Part shown: piece by piece, positions 1 through 10,100 of the stretch
Layout: each line of letters opens with the position of its first letter
Numbering within the stretch: the first letter of the stretch is position 1
From: Amedibacterium intestinale
GTDB lineage: Bacteria; Bacillota_I; Bacilli_A; Erysipelotrichales; Erysipelotrichaceae
Length of the DNA: 64,000 bases
Assembly: GCF_010537335.1 (NCBI RefSeq)
Contig: NZ_AP019711.1
Span: forward strand, 1,178,001-1,242,000
Direction: 5' to 3'
Program-made: the position numbers and the translations under genes
Notes under the pieces: generated by a model
Databases searched by the model: none
The model's input: the letters and a program-made list of their open reading frames with translations, nothing else
What the model was told of the DNA's origin: nothing

Positions 1-9
1 TTGATTTTT

Positions 10-1410
10 ATGAAAAACGATACTACTTCTGCGTCCATCAGTGACGACTATATCCTTCATCTCTTTCATCTCCAGAAAGAACAGATAGATTCTTTCCAGG
101 TAAATCATCAGGATGATGGTGTTCATGTAAGGATCAAGCTTACCCCAAAGACTACTTCATGTCCTGTCTGCGGCTTTCCCACTTCCAAGGTAAAAAGCTA
201 TGTACATAAACGCATAACACATTCCATGCTGAATACGGAAGCCTGCTATATCGATTACCAGGCCAGACGCTATATCTGCCCTGCATGTAATAAGACTTTC
301 TATGAGGACAATCCTTTTACTTTCAAGGGAATGAAGATCTCTTTATTGACCGTATATAATGTCCTTCGAGATCTGAAAAACCCTGCCGATACATTTAAAA
401 GCGTTGCACAGAGAAATCATATATCCTCTACTTCTGCCATGTCCATCTTTGACAGGCATGTCCAGATATCCAGAAGAAAACTTCCTGAATATCTGAATAT
501 CGACGAAGTCTACAGTTTCAAATCTGAAAACAGTTCCTATGTATGTGTCCTTCTGGATTTCAACTCCCAAAATGTCATCGATCTTCTTCCAGGCAGGAAA
601 AAGTCCGAACTCATCAATTACTTTTCTTTCATTCCCCGAGAAGAAAGATGTGCTGTAAAGGCCGTATCTATTGATTTATGGGAAACCTACAGGATCGTCG
701 CAAAGATGATGTTCCCCAATGCCGCCATAGCTGCGGATAAATTCCATCTCATCCAGGAACTGAACAGAAGAGTAGACAAGGTGCGTCTGCGTACGATGAA
801 TCAGTTAAAGAACTATAAGCTCATGGATCTGAAAAATGCAGATGCAGCTTCGATAGAAAAAGCTGAAAGAATGCGTAAACAGTATTACCTTTATAAAAAA
901 TTCAACTGGCTTCTCTTCACAAACGATCCTGCATATACAGATCCAAATAGAGAAAAGAAATATAATAAAGTACTTCAGGGATACTATAACTATAACGATA
1001 TCCTGCATTATATGTGTTTGTATAACCCTGAACTTGAAGAAGCCATGAATCTGAAAGACAGGATGATATATTTCTATAAGAACAGTGATCTTGATAATGC
1101 AAGAAAAGATATCAATGAACTGATCAGTGCTTTCAGGGATTGTAAAGTACCTGAAATATCATCCTTTGCGAATACGATGACCAGATGGAAGACTGAAATA
1201 ATAAATTCTTTTATCGTCACGAATGAACATGGAAGAAAGATAAACAGCGGGATCATAGAAAACAGAAACAGGACGATCAAATGTATCAAGCACAATTCCA
1301 ATGGATATACCAATTGGAAACGATTCCGAAACAGAGTGCTTTATGTACTGAATAAAGATACCACTTATCACTTATACCCTAAGGAAGGAGAAAATGAAAA
1401 TGAACAATAA
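10..1410 (+). CDS. ISL3 family transposase
   Basis: DDE transposase that would cut and rejoin the ends of its own element. The 466-residue protein has the ISL3 plan: an N-terminal zinc-binding helix-turn-helix region with paired CxxC motifs (CPVC and CPAC), then the catalytic core. Candidate catalytic residues are the Asp of NIDE, the Asp of SIDLWETY, the Asp of AADKFH and the Glu of IIENRNRTIK near the C-terminus, in family order. The reading frame is open from base 1 (TTG), but the ATG at base 10 is the likelier start; the ribosome site is outside the window. The 3' end overlaps the next small ORF by 17 bp in another frame. The gene appears intact and potentially active. Confidence 0.9.
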   Translation: MKNDTTSASISDDYILHLFHLQKEQIDSFQVNHQDDGVHVRIKLTPKTTSCPVCGFPTSKVKSYVHKRITHSMLNTEACYIDYQARRYICPACNKTFYEDNPFTFKGMKISLLTVYNVLRDLKNPADTFKSVAQRNHISSTSAMSIFDRHVQISRRKLPEYLNIDEVYSFKSENSSYVCVLLDFNSQNVIDLLPGRKKSELINYFSFIPREERCAVKAVSIDLWETYRIVAKMMFPNAAIAADKFHLIQELNRRVDKVRLRTMNQLKNYKLMDLKNADAASIEKAERMRKQYYLYKKFNWLLFTNDPAYTDPNREKKYNKVLQGYYNYNDILHYMCLYNPELEEAMNLKDRMIYFYKNSDLDNARKDINELISAFRDCKVPEISSFANTMTRWKTEIINSFIVTNEHGRKINSGIIENRNRTIKCIKHNSNGYTNWKRFRNRVLYVLNKDTTYHLYPKEGENENEQ

Positions 1411-1558
1411 AATTTATTACCAACGTAAAGAAAGATGGCTCAAAAGAGAACTTTACATTAAAAAGCAGCGCCTTATGATGCTGGAGCTGGAAGTAGAAAA
1501 TCTACGATTGAAACTTCTTTTGGAAAAAGAAAAAAACAAAAATATTCTTCCATTCTGA
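1394..1558 (+). CDS. small coiled-coil protein coupled to ISL3 transposase
   Basis: A 54-residue ORF begins inside the last codons of the transposase in the +1-shifted frame. It is preceded by a good ribosome site (AAGGAAGGAG, then four bases to ATG), so translation is probably coupled. The protein is highly basic at the N-terminus (YYQRKERWLKRELYIKK) and ends with a leucine/glutamate heptad-like stretch (LELEVENLRLKLLLEKEK), which suggests a short coiled coil. I do not recognise a named family. It may be an accessory or regulatory peptide of the element, or a DNA-binding helper. The evidence is the ribosome site, the overlap and the non-random composition; no function is claimed. Confidence 0.6.
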   Translation: MKMNNKIYYQRKERWLKRELYIKKQRLMMLELEVENLRLKLLLEKEKNKNILPF

Positions 1559-1561
1559 TAT

Positions 1562-1590
1562 TAAAAACGAGAGAGCTGATCAGCTCTCTC
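1562..1590 (-). terminator. terminator after proS operon
   Basis: Perfect palindrome GAGAGAGCTGAT/CAGCTCTCTC at 1569-1590. Read on the minus strand it is followed by GTTTTTAA, so it can end transcription of the trhP1-trhP2-proS operon about 105 bp past the proS stop. On the plus strand no T-run follows, so it is a weaker stop for the IS genes. Confidence 0.6.
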
Positions 1591-1695
1591 ATCCTTTACA
1601 TCTTGTTTTCAATAAACATCTTTGGGGTACTGATGCCCACAAGTTATTTTATTGTCCTTTGTTAGTTTTACCACACGTAATTTTACAAAGCCAAT

Positions 1696-3390
1696 TTATT
1701 TTTGTAAAATTGTTTGTAGTTTTGTTACAACTTCATCAAGTTTCACATTTTCATTTTCGCTTGCCGTACGTGCACGGAATTCCACATTGCCTTCAGAAAT
1801 ACCTCTTCCTACTGTAATACGATATGGAATACCGATAAGTTCCATATCTTTGAATTTAACGCCGACACGTTCCTTACGATCATCTAATACTACATCAATA
1901 CCAGCTTTTTTCATTTCTTCATATAAAGCATTTGCAACTTTCATTTGCTCTTCATCTTTGCTGTTAACAACAACCACAGCCACTTCAAATGGCGCAATAG
2001 ATGCTGGCCAGATAATTCCTGCCTCATCATTATGCTGTTCTACAACTGCTGCCATCGCTCTTCCTAACCCAAAGCCATAACATCCCATTTCTACTGGATG
2101 AAGTTTATTATTTATATCCTGGTATTCCAAACCAAGTGCTTTCGCATATTTTGTACCTAATTTAAATGTATTTCCTACTTCAATTCCTTTATCAAACGTT
2201 AATTTCTTTCCACATACAGGACAAATATCTCCTTCCTGTACCTGGGCAATATCCGCAACAGTTTCTACAGTGAAATCTTTCAAATTTACATTTTTAATAT
2301 GATGATCTGTTTTATTTGCTCCTACAATAAAGTTTTTCATATGACTTATTTCACGATCCATGATAACTGGGCACTCAATTCCAACAGGACCGGCAAACCC
2401 AACTTTTGCATGTGTAACACGTTCTACTTCCGCAAAATCTGCCAATTCAATTTCTGTTGCTTTTAACAGTTTCAATACTTTAGTTTCATTTAGTTCTCTA
2501 TTTCCTCTTAAAAGAAAAGCATATGTTTTTCCATCTACACGATAAATCAATGTCTTAACAAAATCTTTAGCCTGTTTCCCAAAAAATGCCGCAACTTCTT
2601 CTATTGTTTTCGCATTTGGTGTTTCCACTGTTTCCATTTCTAATTCTGCTTCATCACTGTCTTTTAAAACATCGACTACTTCTGTAACTTCCAGATTGCT
2701 GGAGAAATCACAGCCTTCACATCCAACAACCACATCTTCTCCAATTGGTGTAATTGCCTGGAATTCTTCACTCAAACTTCCTCCCATGGCACCAGTATCA
2801 GCCTTAACAATTTTATAAGTTAGATTTAAACGATCCATGATGTTTTTATATGCATTAAACATTTTCATGTAAGATGTATGTAGTCCATCTTCATCTACAT
2901 CAAAGGAATATGCATCTTTCATAATAAATTCACGTACACGAATCAAGCCATAGCGAGGTCGTGTTTCATCTCTGAATTTTGTTTGAATCTGGTATAGATT
3001 ATATGGGAAATCCTTATAAGAACTTCCTTTCATAGTTGCCGCAATTGTAAATAGTTCTTCATGAGTAGGCCCCATAACATAACGTTTCTGATAACGATCT
3101 TTTAATGCGAACATATTTGCCCCAAATGCTTCTCTACGACCACTTTTTTCATATACTTCCTCTGGAATCAAAACAGGCATCAATAATTCCTGTGCACCTG
3201 TTGCATCCATTTCTTCACGTACAATATTTTCAATCTTTTGTAAAACTCTTTTCCCCATTGGCATGATCATATAGATACCAGCACTGCTTTTTTTGATCAT
3301 TCCTGAACGCACAAGCAGATTTCCACTTGTACTATCTTCATCTTTTGCATTTTCACGAATTGTGTAAAAGAAACTATTACTTAATTTCAT
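1696..3390 (-). CDS. proS: prolyl-tRNA synthetase
   Basis: Charges tRNA-Pro with proline in the cytosol. The 564-residue length matches the bacterial-type ProRS (about 570). Class II features are visible: motif 1 region around residues 28-60, the substrate-binding PTHEE at 108-112, motif 2 beginning FRDE at 139-142, the inserted editing (YbaK-like) domain roughly 225-390 and motif 3 (GLGRAMAAVVEQH) near 440, followed by the C-terminal anticodon-binding domain. The start at 3390 has AGAGGATAAAGT just upstream. It lies 16 bp behind trhP2, so it is the last gene of that operon. No T-box leader precedes it, consistent with expression from the upstream promoter. Confidence 0.97.
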   Translation of the reverse strand: MKLSNSFFYTIRENAKDEDSTSGNLLVRSGMIKKSSAGIYMIMPMGKRVLQKIENIVREEMDATGAQELLMPVLIPEEVYEKSGRREAFGANMFALKDRYQKRYVMGPTHEELFTIAATMKGSSYKDFPYNLYQIQTKFRDETRPRYGLIRVREFIMKDAYSFDVDEDGLHTSYMKMFNAYKNIMDRLNLTYKIVKADTGAMGGSLSEEFQAITPIGEDVVVGCEGCDFSSNLEVTEVVDVLKDSDEAELEMETVETPNAKTIEEVAAFFGKQAKDFVKTLIYRVDGKTYAFLLRGNRELNETKVLKLLKATEIELADFAEVERVTHAKVGFAGPVGIECPVIMDREISHMKNFIVGANKTDHHIKNVNLKDFTVETVADIAQVQEGDICPVCGKKLTFDKGIEVGNTFKLGTKYAKALGLEYQDINNKLHPVEMGCYGFGLGRAMAAVVEQHNDEAGIIWPASIAPFEVAVVVVNSKDEEQMKVANALYEEMKKAGIDVVLDDRKERVGVKFKDMELIGIPYRITVGRGISEGNVEFRARTASENENVKLDEVVTKLQTILQK

Positions 3391-3406
3391 ACTTTATCCT
3401 CTTTTC

Positions 3407-4633
3407 TTAATAAACTTCTCTTCGATCTTTTACCATGACTTTACGAATCATAGCATCTTTTTCCATTTTACAAGGCACTTTTGCCTTAATGATCTGCATT
3501 GGTGTTTTTGCGACTTCCATTACATTTCCATCCATATCATATAGATCATTAAACATAAAACGTGTCGTTGTGATGGAAGGTCCAAATACCTCTGCTTCTA
3601 TATGTCCTTTAAAGTTATTTCTAACTTCTAATGTTGCTTCTTTCGTTTCTTCATTATAATCTAGTACATACGCAATGAATTCCTGTGTAACACCAGCTCC
3701 ATTAATTCCAAAAAGCTGACCGCTATAACGCGGCTGTCCTTCAAAGAAACCAACTCCTGTCGGTCGATTTTCCGCCTTTGCAAGTTCATCATAATACCAT
3801 TTCATGCGTTCAGGCGTTAATCTTCCTTTTTCATAAATTTCATCAATCAGCAAGCGATACGCTTTTACAAGTGTCGCAATATAGTAAGCACTTTTCATTC
3901 GTCCCTCTATTTTTAAACTTGCTACACCTGCTTCTATCAAGTCAGCTACATAATCTGCACCCATTAAATCCTTACTTGACATAGAAAATAAATGCATATC
4001 ATCATTTAGCTGACGATCTTTTTCAAATAAGCGATATTTCCAGCGGCAGCTTTGTGCACATCCTCCTCGATTAGCATCTCTTCCCGTCATATTGTTACTT
4101 AAAACACAACGTCCTGAATAAGAAATGCACATTGCTCCATGAAGGAATACCTCCAAAGGAACATCACTATTTTTAGCACTTTGTTTAATTTCTTCCAAAG
4201 TAGCTTCTCTGGCAAGCACAACACGATCCATTCCTTTGCTTTTCCAGTAATTTGCCGCAGCTGAATTGGTAGAAGAGTGCTGTGTACTCACATGCACTTC
4301 CAGTTTTGGTGCATATTTTTTAGCACACATCATAATGGTTGGAGATGCCGCAATAATTGCAGTTACTCCCACTCTTTCAAGTTCCATCAAGTATTCTTTC
4401 AATCCATCCATATCTTCTTCATGCGGCAGCATATTTACCGTTACATGTACATGGGCATTATGTTCTTTCGCAAATTGTACACCTTTCGCAATATCTTCAA
4501 TATCAAAATTGCTGGCACGGGAACGTAAAGAAAACTGTTTTCCTCCAAGATATACGGCATCCGCTCCATAAAGAATCGCTATTTTTAAACGCTCTAAGTC
4601 CCCTGCCGGAGCTAAAAGCTCAATTTTCTTCAT
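3407..4633 (-). CDS. trhP2: U32 peptidase-family tRNA hydroxylation protein TrhP2 (YrrO-like)
   Basis: The 408-residue protein carries the U32 family signature EVFLHGAMCISYSGRCVLS around the middle, followed by further cysteines (GGCAQSC) that could bind a metal or Fe-S cluster. It matches the longer of the two Bacillus U32 proteins (YrrO), which together with YrrN is known to be needed for 5-hydroxyuridine formation at tRNA wobble position 34. Despite the family name, peptidase activity is not the established role here. It lies 4 bp downstream of the shorter partner and 16 bp upstream of proS, so all three are probably co-transcribed, which also fits a tRNA-related job. Function is by family; the collagenase-like annotation often attached to this family is unlikely. 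Confidence 0.88.
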   Translation of the reverse strand: MKKIELLAPAGDLERLKIAILYGADAVYLGGKQFSLRSRASNFDIEDIAKGVQFAKEHNAHVHVTVNMLPHEEDMDGLKEYLMELERVGVTAIIAASPTIMMCAKKYAPKLEVHVSTQHSSTNSAAANYWKSKGMDRVVLAREATLEEIKQSAKNSDVPLEVFLHGAMCISYSGRCVLSNNMTGRDANRGGCAQSCRWKYRLFEKDRQLNDDMHLFSMSSKDLMGADYVADLIEAGVASLKIEGRMKSAYYIATLVKAYRLLIDEIYEKGRLTPERMKWYYDELAKAENRPTGVGFFEGQPRYSGQLFGINGAGVTQEFIAYVLDYNEETKEATLEVRNNFKGHIEAEVFGPSITTTRFMFNDLYDMDGNVMEVAKTPMQIIKAKVPCKMEKDAMIRKVMVKDRREVY

Positions 4634-4637
4634 GTTC

Positions 4638-5537
4638 TTAGCCCTCCTTCACTTTACTTGTTTTTGTATAGTAGAAACCATGTGTTACATGATCTTTTTC
4701 ATATTTCTTTTTGTATGCTTCAAACACTTCTCTTCCTTTAACCTCATCCTGTAAAATAGACTTGTATAGTTTTAAAGCTTCAATAACATAATCTGCATCA
4801 TGGAAAATACCATCAATGCGAAAATGACGAATTCCTGCATGCACCATATCTTTGATTTCATCAAAACTGGATAACGTAAATCCAGTAAATACATGTGTTC
4901 CTGTTTCATCTTCCACAATTGGCATATGCTCATCTCTATGCTCTTCCATAAGATACAGATCCATCTTATTTCTAATATCTTCTTCTTTTCCTAAAAAAGA
5001 AAAATAATTACTTAATAAATTACGCTTACTGTGCATCATATTTAAGCGACCATGGATAATGACTTCACACTCTCCCTGCACTTTTTTCGCAATAGCACAA
5101 ATTTCATCCAAAGTGATTTCTTTAGAAATCGTAACCATAGAAATTCCTTCATCTAAATAATACTGTACATCACTATGATTTGTTATTAATGTATCTGGAT
5201 TGTAAATCAAACGATTTTCTATACCTAGTGCTTTTGCCTCCTGATAAACGCCCTCATCACCATAATAAATACCATCTACATCCAAGTCTTTTAAACGTTG
5301 TAAATGTTCACGTAAAGCCTCTAATTCTTCTTCCACAAAGAAGCGATTTACCAGTACATACATACGTAATCCTAATTTATGACATTCTTTCTTTACTAAA
5401 GGAAGTTCTTCTACAGAAAAATCATGTACGTTTCTAACAGAAAAAAACGGAGTTCCAATCACCACACTCGTACTTCCTGCTTCTTTTAATTTCTTCAAGT
5501 CTTCTAAAGAAAACGGGGTTGTAATAAAATCTATCAT
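4638..5537 (-). CDS. trhP1: U32 peptidase-family tRNA hydroxylation protein TrhP1 (YrrN-like)
   Basis: The 299-residue shorter U32 partner matches YrrN in size and order relative to YrrO. It is mostly a TIM-barrel-like U32 domain with the signature region near VIIHGRLNMMHSKRNLLSNY; the paired cysteines of the longer partner are absent here. The frame is open to 5558, but the ATG at 5537 (protein beginning MIDFITTPF) is preferred because AAAGGATGGAG lies just before it. It is the first gene of the trhP1-trhP2-proS operon, served by the strong promoter at 5573-5601. Inferred role: works with TrhP2 in wobble uridine hydroxylation. Confidence 0.85.
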   Translation of the reverse strand: MIDFITTPFSLEDLKKLKEAGSTSVVIGTPFFSVRNVHDFSVEELPLVKKECHKLGLRMYVLVNRFFVEEELEALREHLQRLKDLDVDGIYYGDEGVYQEAKALGIENRLIYNPDTLITNHSDVQYYLDEGISMVTISKEITLDEICAIAKKVQGECEVIIHGRLNMMHSKRNLLSNYFSFLGKEEDIRNKMDLYLMEEHRDEHMPIVEDETGTHVFTGFTLSSFDEIKDMVHAGIRHFRIDGIFHDADYVIEALKLYKSILQDEVKGREVFEAYKKKYEKDHVTHGFYYTKTSKVKEG

Positions 5538-5572
5538 AACTCTCCATCCTTTCTGCATAGCATACCTACTAT

Positions 5573-5601
5573 AATATAAGAAGTTTCTATCTAAATGTCA
5601 A
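5573..5601 (-). promoter_or_regulatory. sigma-A promoter of trhP1-trhP2-proS operon
   Basis: On the minus strand TTGACA (5601-5596), a 17-bp spacer, then TATATT (5578-5573). The -10 lies 35 bp before the trhP1 start codon. This is a close match to the vegetative consensus. Confidence 0.75.
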
Positions 5602-5701
5602 TTCTTTTCCTCTTTCTTCCTTGTAAAAATAAATAAAAAAATTACATACTAGAAGATATGTAAAAAACATGATATGGTTATAACTGGAAAGCAGGGATAG
5701 T

Positions 5702-6172
5702 ATGATTCGAATCATTGTCGCAACAGATGAAAATCTTCTTATAGGAAATCCAAATGGATATTATGGCATGCCTTGGCATAATGATGAAGATTTAAAGCAT
5801 TTTAAAAAAACTACACTGCATAACACTATTTTAATGGGATCTAAAACTTTCCAAACAATTGGGAAAGCTTTATCGGAAAGAAAAACAATTGTAGTATCAA
5901 AGAAAGGTGTTTCTTATCCTGATGTAGAAGTTGTTTCTTCATTAGAAGAAATACTAGAATCTTTTAAACAATCAGGGAAAGATATCTATGTATGTGGAGG
6001 TGCATCTATTTATAAACAGGCACTTCCCTGGTGTGATGAAATTCTATTATCACGTATACCTGGTCATCATGAAGGAAACATTTATTTTCCAAAAGAGTTT
6101 CAATATTATTTTACATTAGTAAAAAGAATACCTTATGAAACCTTTACCTTAGAAATTTACCATCGCAATTAA
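5702..6172 (+). CDS. folA: dihydrofolate reductase
   Basis: Reduces dihydrofolate to tetrahydrofolate with NADPH in the cytosol. The 156-residue protein has the family layout: N-terminal strand IIVATDENLLIG, the active-site acidic residue in the WHNDEDLKHFKKTT helix, the NADPH-binding stretch ILMGSKTFQTIG, and the second nucleotide-binding motif VCGGASIYKQALP. Some active-site positions differ from the commonest form (GNPNGYYGMPWH in place of GxxNxLPW), but a trimethoprim-resistance role cannot be judged from sequence alone. The gene stands alone on the plus strand, with no thyA beside it, and is closed by a strong terminator at 6201-6246. An AGCAGGGATAGT site precedes the ATG. Confidence 0.93.
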   Translation: MIRIIVATDENLLIGNPNGYYGMPWHNDEDLKHFKKTTLHNTILMGSKTFQTIGKALSERKTIVVSKKGVSYPDVEVVSSLEEILESFKQSGKDIYVCGGASIYKQALPWCDEILLSRIPGHHEGNIYFPKEFQYYFTLVKRIPYETFTLEIYHRN

Positions 6173-6200
6173 ATTTAAAACATTTCATTTATACCAAAAA

Positions 6201-6246
6201 CAAAGAAACAAGATATCAAATAAGATATTTAGTTTCATTGTTTTTT
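6201..6246 (+). terminator. terminator of folA
   Basis: Inverted repeat of 17 bases (6201-6217 with 6224-6240, two mismatches) followed by TTTTTT. It lies 29 bp after the folA stop. The minus-strand side has no T-run of its own except the A-rich left flank, so it could weakly serve both directions. Confidence 0.75.
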
Positions 6247-6293
6247 ATATTCTATTTCCCTGCATACCATTAAGTACTCTTTTATCATAAAAA

Positions 6294-7037
6294 TCATTTT
6301 ACATCATCTTGTAATACCCCCATATCCTTTAAGGTATTCTCTATTCCATCTGCGATTTCTTTCGCAAATTCAGTTTGTTTTTCTTCTACCAACAAATACT
6401 CACAATCTTCTTTACTTTCTAGAAAACCAGCCTCAATCAAGACTGCAGGAAGTTCATTATAATGAAGCACGTGCAAAGGAGAGGTTTGTTCATCTTTTAT
6501 TCCTCGATCGGTAATATAAGGAAGTGTTACGACCTCCTGTTCTATGTTTTCTGCCAGTTTCTCTGTTTGTTCGTCACTAGTTTTCGCCCATATTTCAAAT
6601 CCTTGCCCATCTTTTGTTTCTGTCGCATTTGTATGGATAGATATAAATAAAGAAGCTCCACTTGTATTTGATATATGTACACGTTCTTCCAAATCCTGTA
6701 ATTCATCACTTGGCCAGTCTACATGATCACTATCTCTTGTATATGTAACTGGAATATCTCTTCTTTCCAATTCCTCCCCTACTTTTTTTGTAATTTCTAA
6801 AGTAATATTTTTTTCATACACTCCATTAAATTCACTTCCTACATCATAACCTCCATGCCCTGCATCTAAAACAACCAATGGTTTTTCTTCTATAAAATCT
6901 AAAATAATTTCTGAAACAGGATTTCTAGGAAGAATATATACAAAACATAATAATAACAATACGATAACAACCAATTCTAAACAAATGATTTTCAACAAAT
7001 GTTGAATCCGATTATTACGTTTTCTTTTTTTTCTCAT
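6294..7037 (-). CDS. membrane-anchored N-acetylmuramoyl-L-alanine amidase (Amidase_3)
   Basis: Cleaves the amide bond between MurNAc and the stem peptide of peptidoglycan. The 247-residue protein has a very basic N-terminus (MRKKRKRNN), one membrane segment about residues 16-37, then a single Amidase_3 domain outside the membrane. Zinc ligands and catalytic Glu are visible: H61 in DAGHGG, E75 in VYEKN, H135 in SIHTN and E202 in LIEAGF. No SH3 or other wall-binding repeat is attached, so it is the CwlD-like or short LytC-like type; CwlD of spore formers makes muramic lactam in spore cortex, which is possible but not shown. The start at 7037 has AGAGGTG upstream. Monocistronic. Confidence 0.9.
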   Translation of the reverse strand: MRKKRKRNNRIQHLLKIICLELVVIVLLLLCFVYILPRNPVSEIILDFIEEKPLVVLDAGHGGYDVGSEFNGVYEKNITLEITKKVGEELERRDIPVTYTRDSDHVDWPSDELQDLEERVHISNTSGASLFISIHTNATETKDGQGFEIWAKTSDEQTEKLAENIEQEVVTLPYITDRGIKDEQTSPLHVLHYNELPAVLIEAGFLESKEDCEYLLVEEKQTEFAKEIADGIENTLKDMGVLQDDVK

Positions 7038-7086
7038 TCTTTGACACCTCTAGTGTAAGTATAGCAGAAACAAACGCAATTTCCTA

Positions 7087-7113
7087 TAAAAAAAAGAGGA
7101 CCGAAGTCCTCTT
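7087..7113 (-). terminator. terminator of PFOR gene
   Basis: Perfect 8-bp stem AAGAGGAC/GTCCTCTT with a stable TTCG tetraloop and a following run of T on the minus strand. It begins 10 bp after the PFOR stop codon. Confidence 0.92.
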
Positions 7114-7123
7114 GATTCGCTTA

Positions 7124-10100
7124 CTAGATATCTTCTTTAGCGATTGCCAATAAACGTCTGTGACGTTTCTGAGCATCTTTCTTAGTTTTTTCAAACATTT
7201 CGTAAGCTGTTTCACCTTTTAATTTAGGTAACTGAGCGAAACGAGTTTCTGTTAACATGAAGTCTAACATTTTATCGTAATCTGGTTCTTTAGAGTCAAT
7301 AGTCAATGGCTGTTCTTTTCTTGGATCATAACGATATAGATCTACATATCCACATTCAACAGCTTTTGCCTGTGTTCTCTGGTGGTTAGCCAATCCACCT
7401 TTAATACCGTGTTCAGCACATGGTGAGTAAGCTAAGATCAAAGATGGTCCATCATAGCTTTCAGCTTCTTTCAATGCTTTCAATGTCTGTGCTTTGTTTG
7501 CACCCATAGAAATAGAAGCTACATATACATGTCCATAAGCCATAGCAATCTGTCCTAAATCTTTCTTAGCTGTTGTTTTACCACCAGCAGCGAATTTAGC
7601 GATAGATGCAGCCTGACTAGATTTAGAAGACTGTCCACCTGTATTAGAGTAAACTTCTGTGTCTAGTACTAATATATTTACGTTCAAGTCGTTAGCTAAT
7701 ACGTGGTCTAATCCACCGTAACCGATGTCATAAGCCCATCCGTCTCCACCAACGATCCAGATAGATTTGCTTACTAAGTCATCTTCAGCTAATTCTTTAA
7801 CTGCTTCAACACTTGATTTAGCAGCTAATTCTTTAATTGTTGGAGCTACTTCTCTTTCAGCTTCACGATCTCCGTGAACTTCGATATATTTAGCAAATGC
7901 TTCTTTCAATTCTGGTTCAACAGTTTCCATGTTGTCTTCCATAATTTTTAGAATACGTGCTTCTTTGTAGTTCTGTGACAATGCCATACCATAACCGAAT
8001 TCAGCATTATCTTCAAACAATGAGTTTGCCCAAGCAACACCTTCTCCGTTTTTGTCATTAACAAATGGAGTTGATGGAGTTGAAGAACAGTAGATCATTG
8101 AACATCCAGTAGCATTAGCAACTAACATGTCACGTCCGAATAACTGAGAAACAAGTTTGTAGTATGGAGTTTCCCCACATCCTGGACATGCTCCACTTAC
8201 TTCAAAGTAAGGCATTAAGAACTGAGATCCCTTAACTGTATCTTTAGGGAAGAATTCAGTTTTGTAATCAATCTGTTTGAATAGGTAATCTGCAAGTGGT
8301 TCCTGATCAAGTTTTTCGTTGATATCAACCATTTCAAGAGCTTTGTTACCTGCTTTACCTGGACATTCAACAACGCATAGACCACAACCTACACAGTTTG
8401 CAGGAGTAACCTGAATACGATATTTCATGTTTTCTACACCTTTACCCATTGCAGGAACTGTTTTGAATTCCATAGGTGCATTTGCAACTTCTTCGTCAGT
8501 CAACAAGAATGGACGAATAGTAGCATGTGGACATACGAAACTACAGATTCCACACTGGATACAGTTTTCTGGGTGCCAAGTAGGTACCTGTACAGCAATT
8601 GTACGTTTTTCTTCAAATGCAACATTGTTACGGATAGATCCATCTAACAAGAAGTCTCCAGTAAATGCAGATACTGGCATATCATATCCTTCAAGACCAT
8701 TGATAACTGCAACATGGTTATCGAAGTATTCATCACCAGTCAATTTACGAGTTGAATCAAATGGAAGTTCAGCCCAAGCTGGATCTACAGTTACTTCAAC
8801 GATTCCATCTTTACCAGCATCGATTGCTTTGTAGTTAAGTTCTACAACAGCATCACCTTTCTTAGAATAAGATTTTTTAGCGAATGCTTTCATCAAATCT
8901 ACAGACTGACTTAATGGCATGATCTGTTCGTTCAATGCGAAGAATGCAGACTGTAGAATTGTGTTTGTTCTACGTCCCATACCGATTTCCTGAGCAATCT
9001 TAGTTGCATTGATGATATAGAATTTAGCATGTTTTTTAGCTAACTGAGCTTTCATACGGTTAGGCATATGCTCAACGATTTCTTCTTTAGAGAATGTTGT
9101 GTTCAACAAGAATGTACCACCATCTTTGATGTTTCTTACCATGTCATATTTGAACATGTAAGCATCTAGTGAACAAGAAATGAAGTCCGCATTACTGATA
9201 TAGTAAGTTGAACGGATTGGAGATTTTCCAAAACGCAAGTGAGAACGAGTTACCCCACCAGCTTTTTTAGAGTCATATGCAAAGTAAGCCTGTGCATACA
9301 TATCTGTGTTATCACCAATGATTTTTACTGTTGATTTGTTTGCAGAAACAGTACCATCAGAACCTAATCCCCAGAACAGACAGCTTGTGTAGTCTGCAGG
9401 AACATGGAATGTTTCATCACAAGGCAAGCTTGTGTGAGTAACATCATCATTGATTCCAATTGTAAATCCGTTTTTCAATTCAGTTTCATTTAGGTGATCA
9501 AATACAGCTTTAATGTGGTAAGCCTGTGTATCTTTAGAACCTAAACCATAACGTCCACCGATGATTTCGATGTCTTTATCTTTTAATGCAGCAAGTACAT
9601 CCAAGTACAATGGTTCACCGATAGAACCTGTTTCTTTTGTACGATCCAATACAGCAATTTTCTTAACTGTTTCTGGAAGCACAGCCAATAAGTATTTAAC
9701 AGAGAATGGACGATACAAGTGAACTTTGATCATACCAACTTTTTCTCCGTTTGCAGTCAATGCATCGATTGTTTCTTTAGCAGCTTCTGTAACAGAACCC
9801 ATAGCAACGATAACACGTTCTGCATCTTTTGCACCATAATATGTAAATGGAGCATATTCACGTCCTGTGATTTCACTGATTTTTTTCATGTATTCAGCAA
9901 CAACATCAGGAACTGCATCATAATGTTTGTTTCTAGCTTCAACACCCTGGAAGAAAATGTCATCATTTTCAGCACCACCACGAGTAACTGGGTTTGTGTG
10001 TGGGTTCAAAGCATTTTTACGGAATTTAGCCAAAGCTTCTTTATCAATTAAGTCTTTGAACACTTCTGTATCCATAACTTCGATTTTCTGAATTTCGTGA

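Larger units (their letters stand above)
1..1590 (+). mobile_element. ISL3-family insertion sequence, left end outside window
   Basis: The window opens inside or just upstream of an ISL3-type element. It carries an intact transposase (from base 10) and a small coupled ORF (1394-1558), and ends near a perfect 22-bp palindrome at 1569-1590. The left terminal repeat lies outside the window. The right terminal repeat was not identified; it may lie between 1590 and 1660, before the end of proS at 1696. The element points toward the 3' end of the proS operon, so it need not disturb its expression. The bounds given here are approximate. Confidence 0.6.

Noticed and set aside
1652-2080. 142-codon plus-strand frame over the end of proS
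   Set aside because: Antisense to proS, low-complexity Ser/Thr translation, no ribosome site.
3391-3406. T-box riboswitch expected before an aminoacyl-tRNA synthetase gene
   Set aside because: Only 16 bp separate proS from trhP2, and the operon leader before trhP1 is about 35 bp; there is no room for a T-box.
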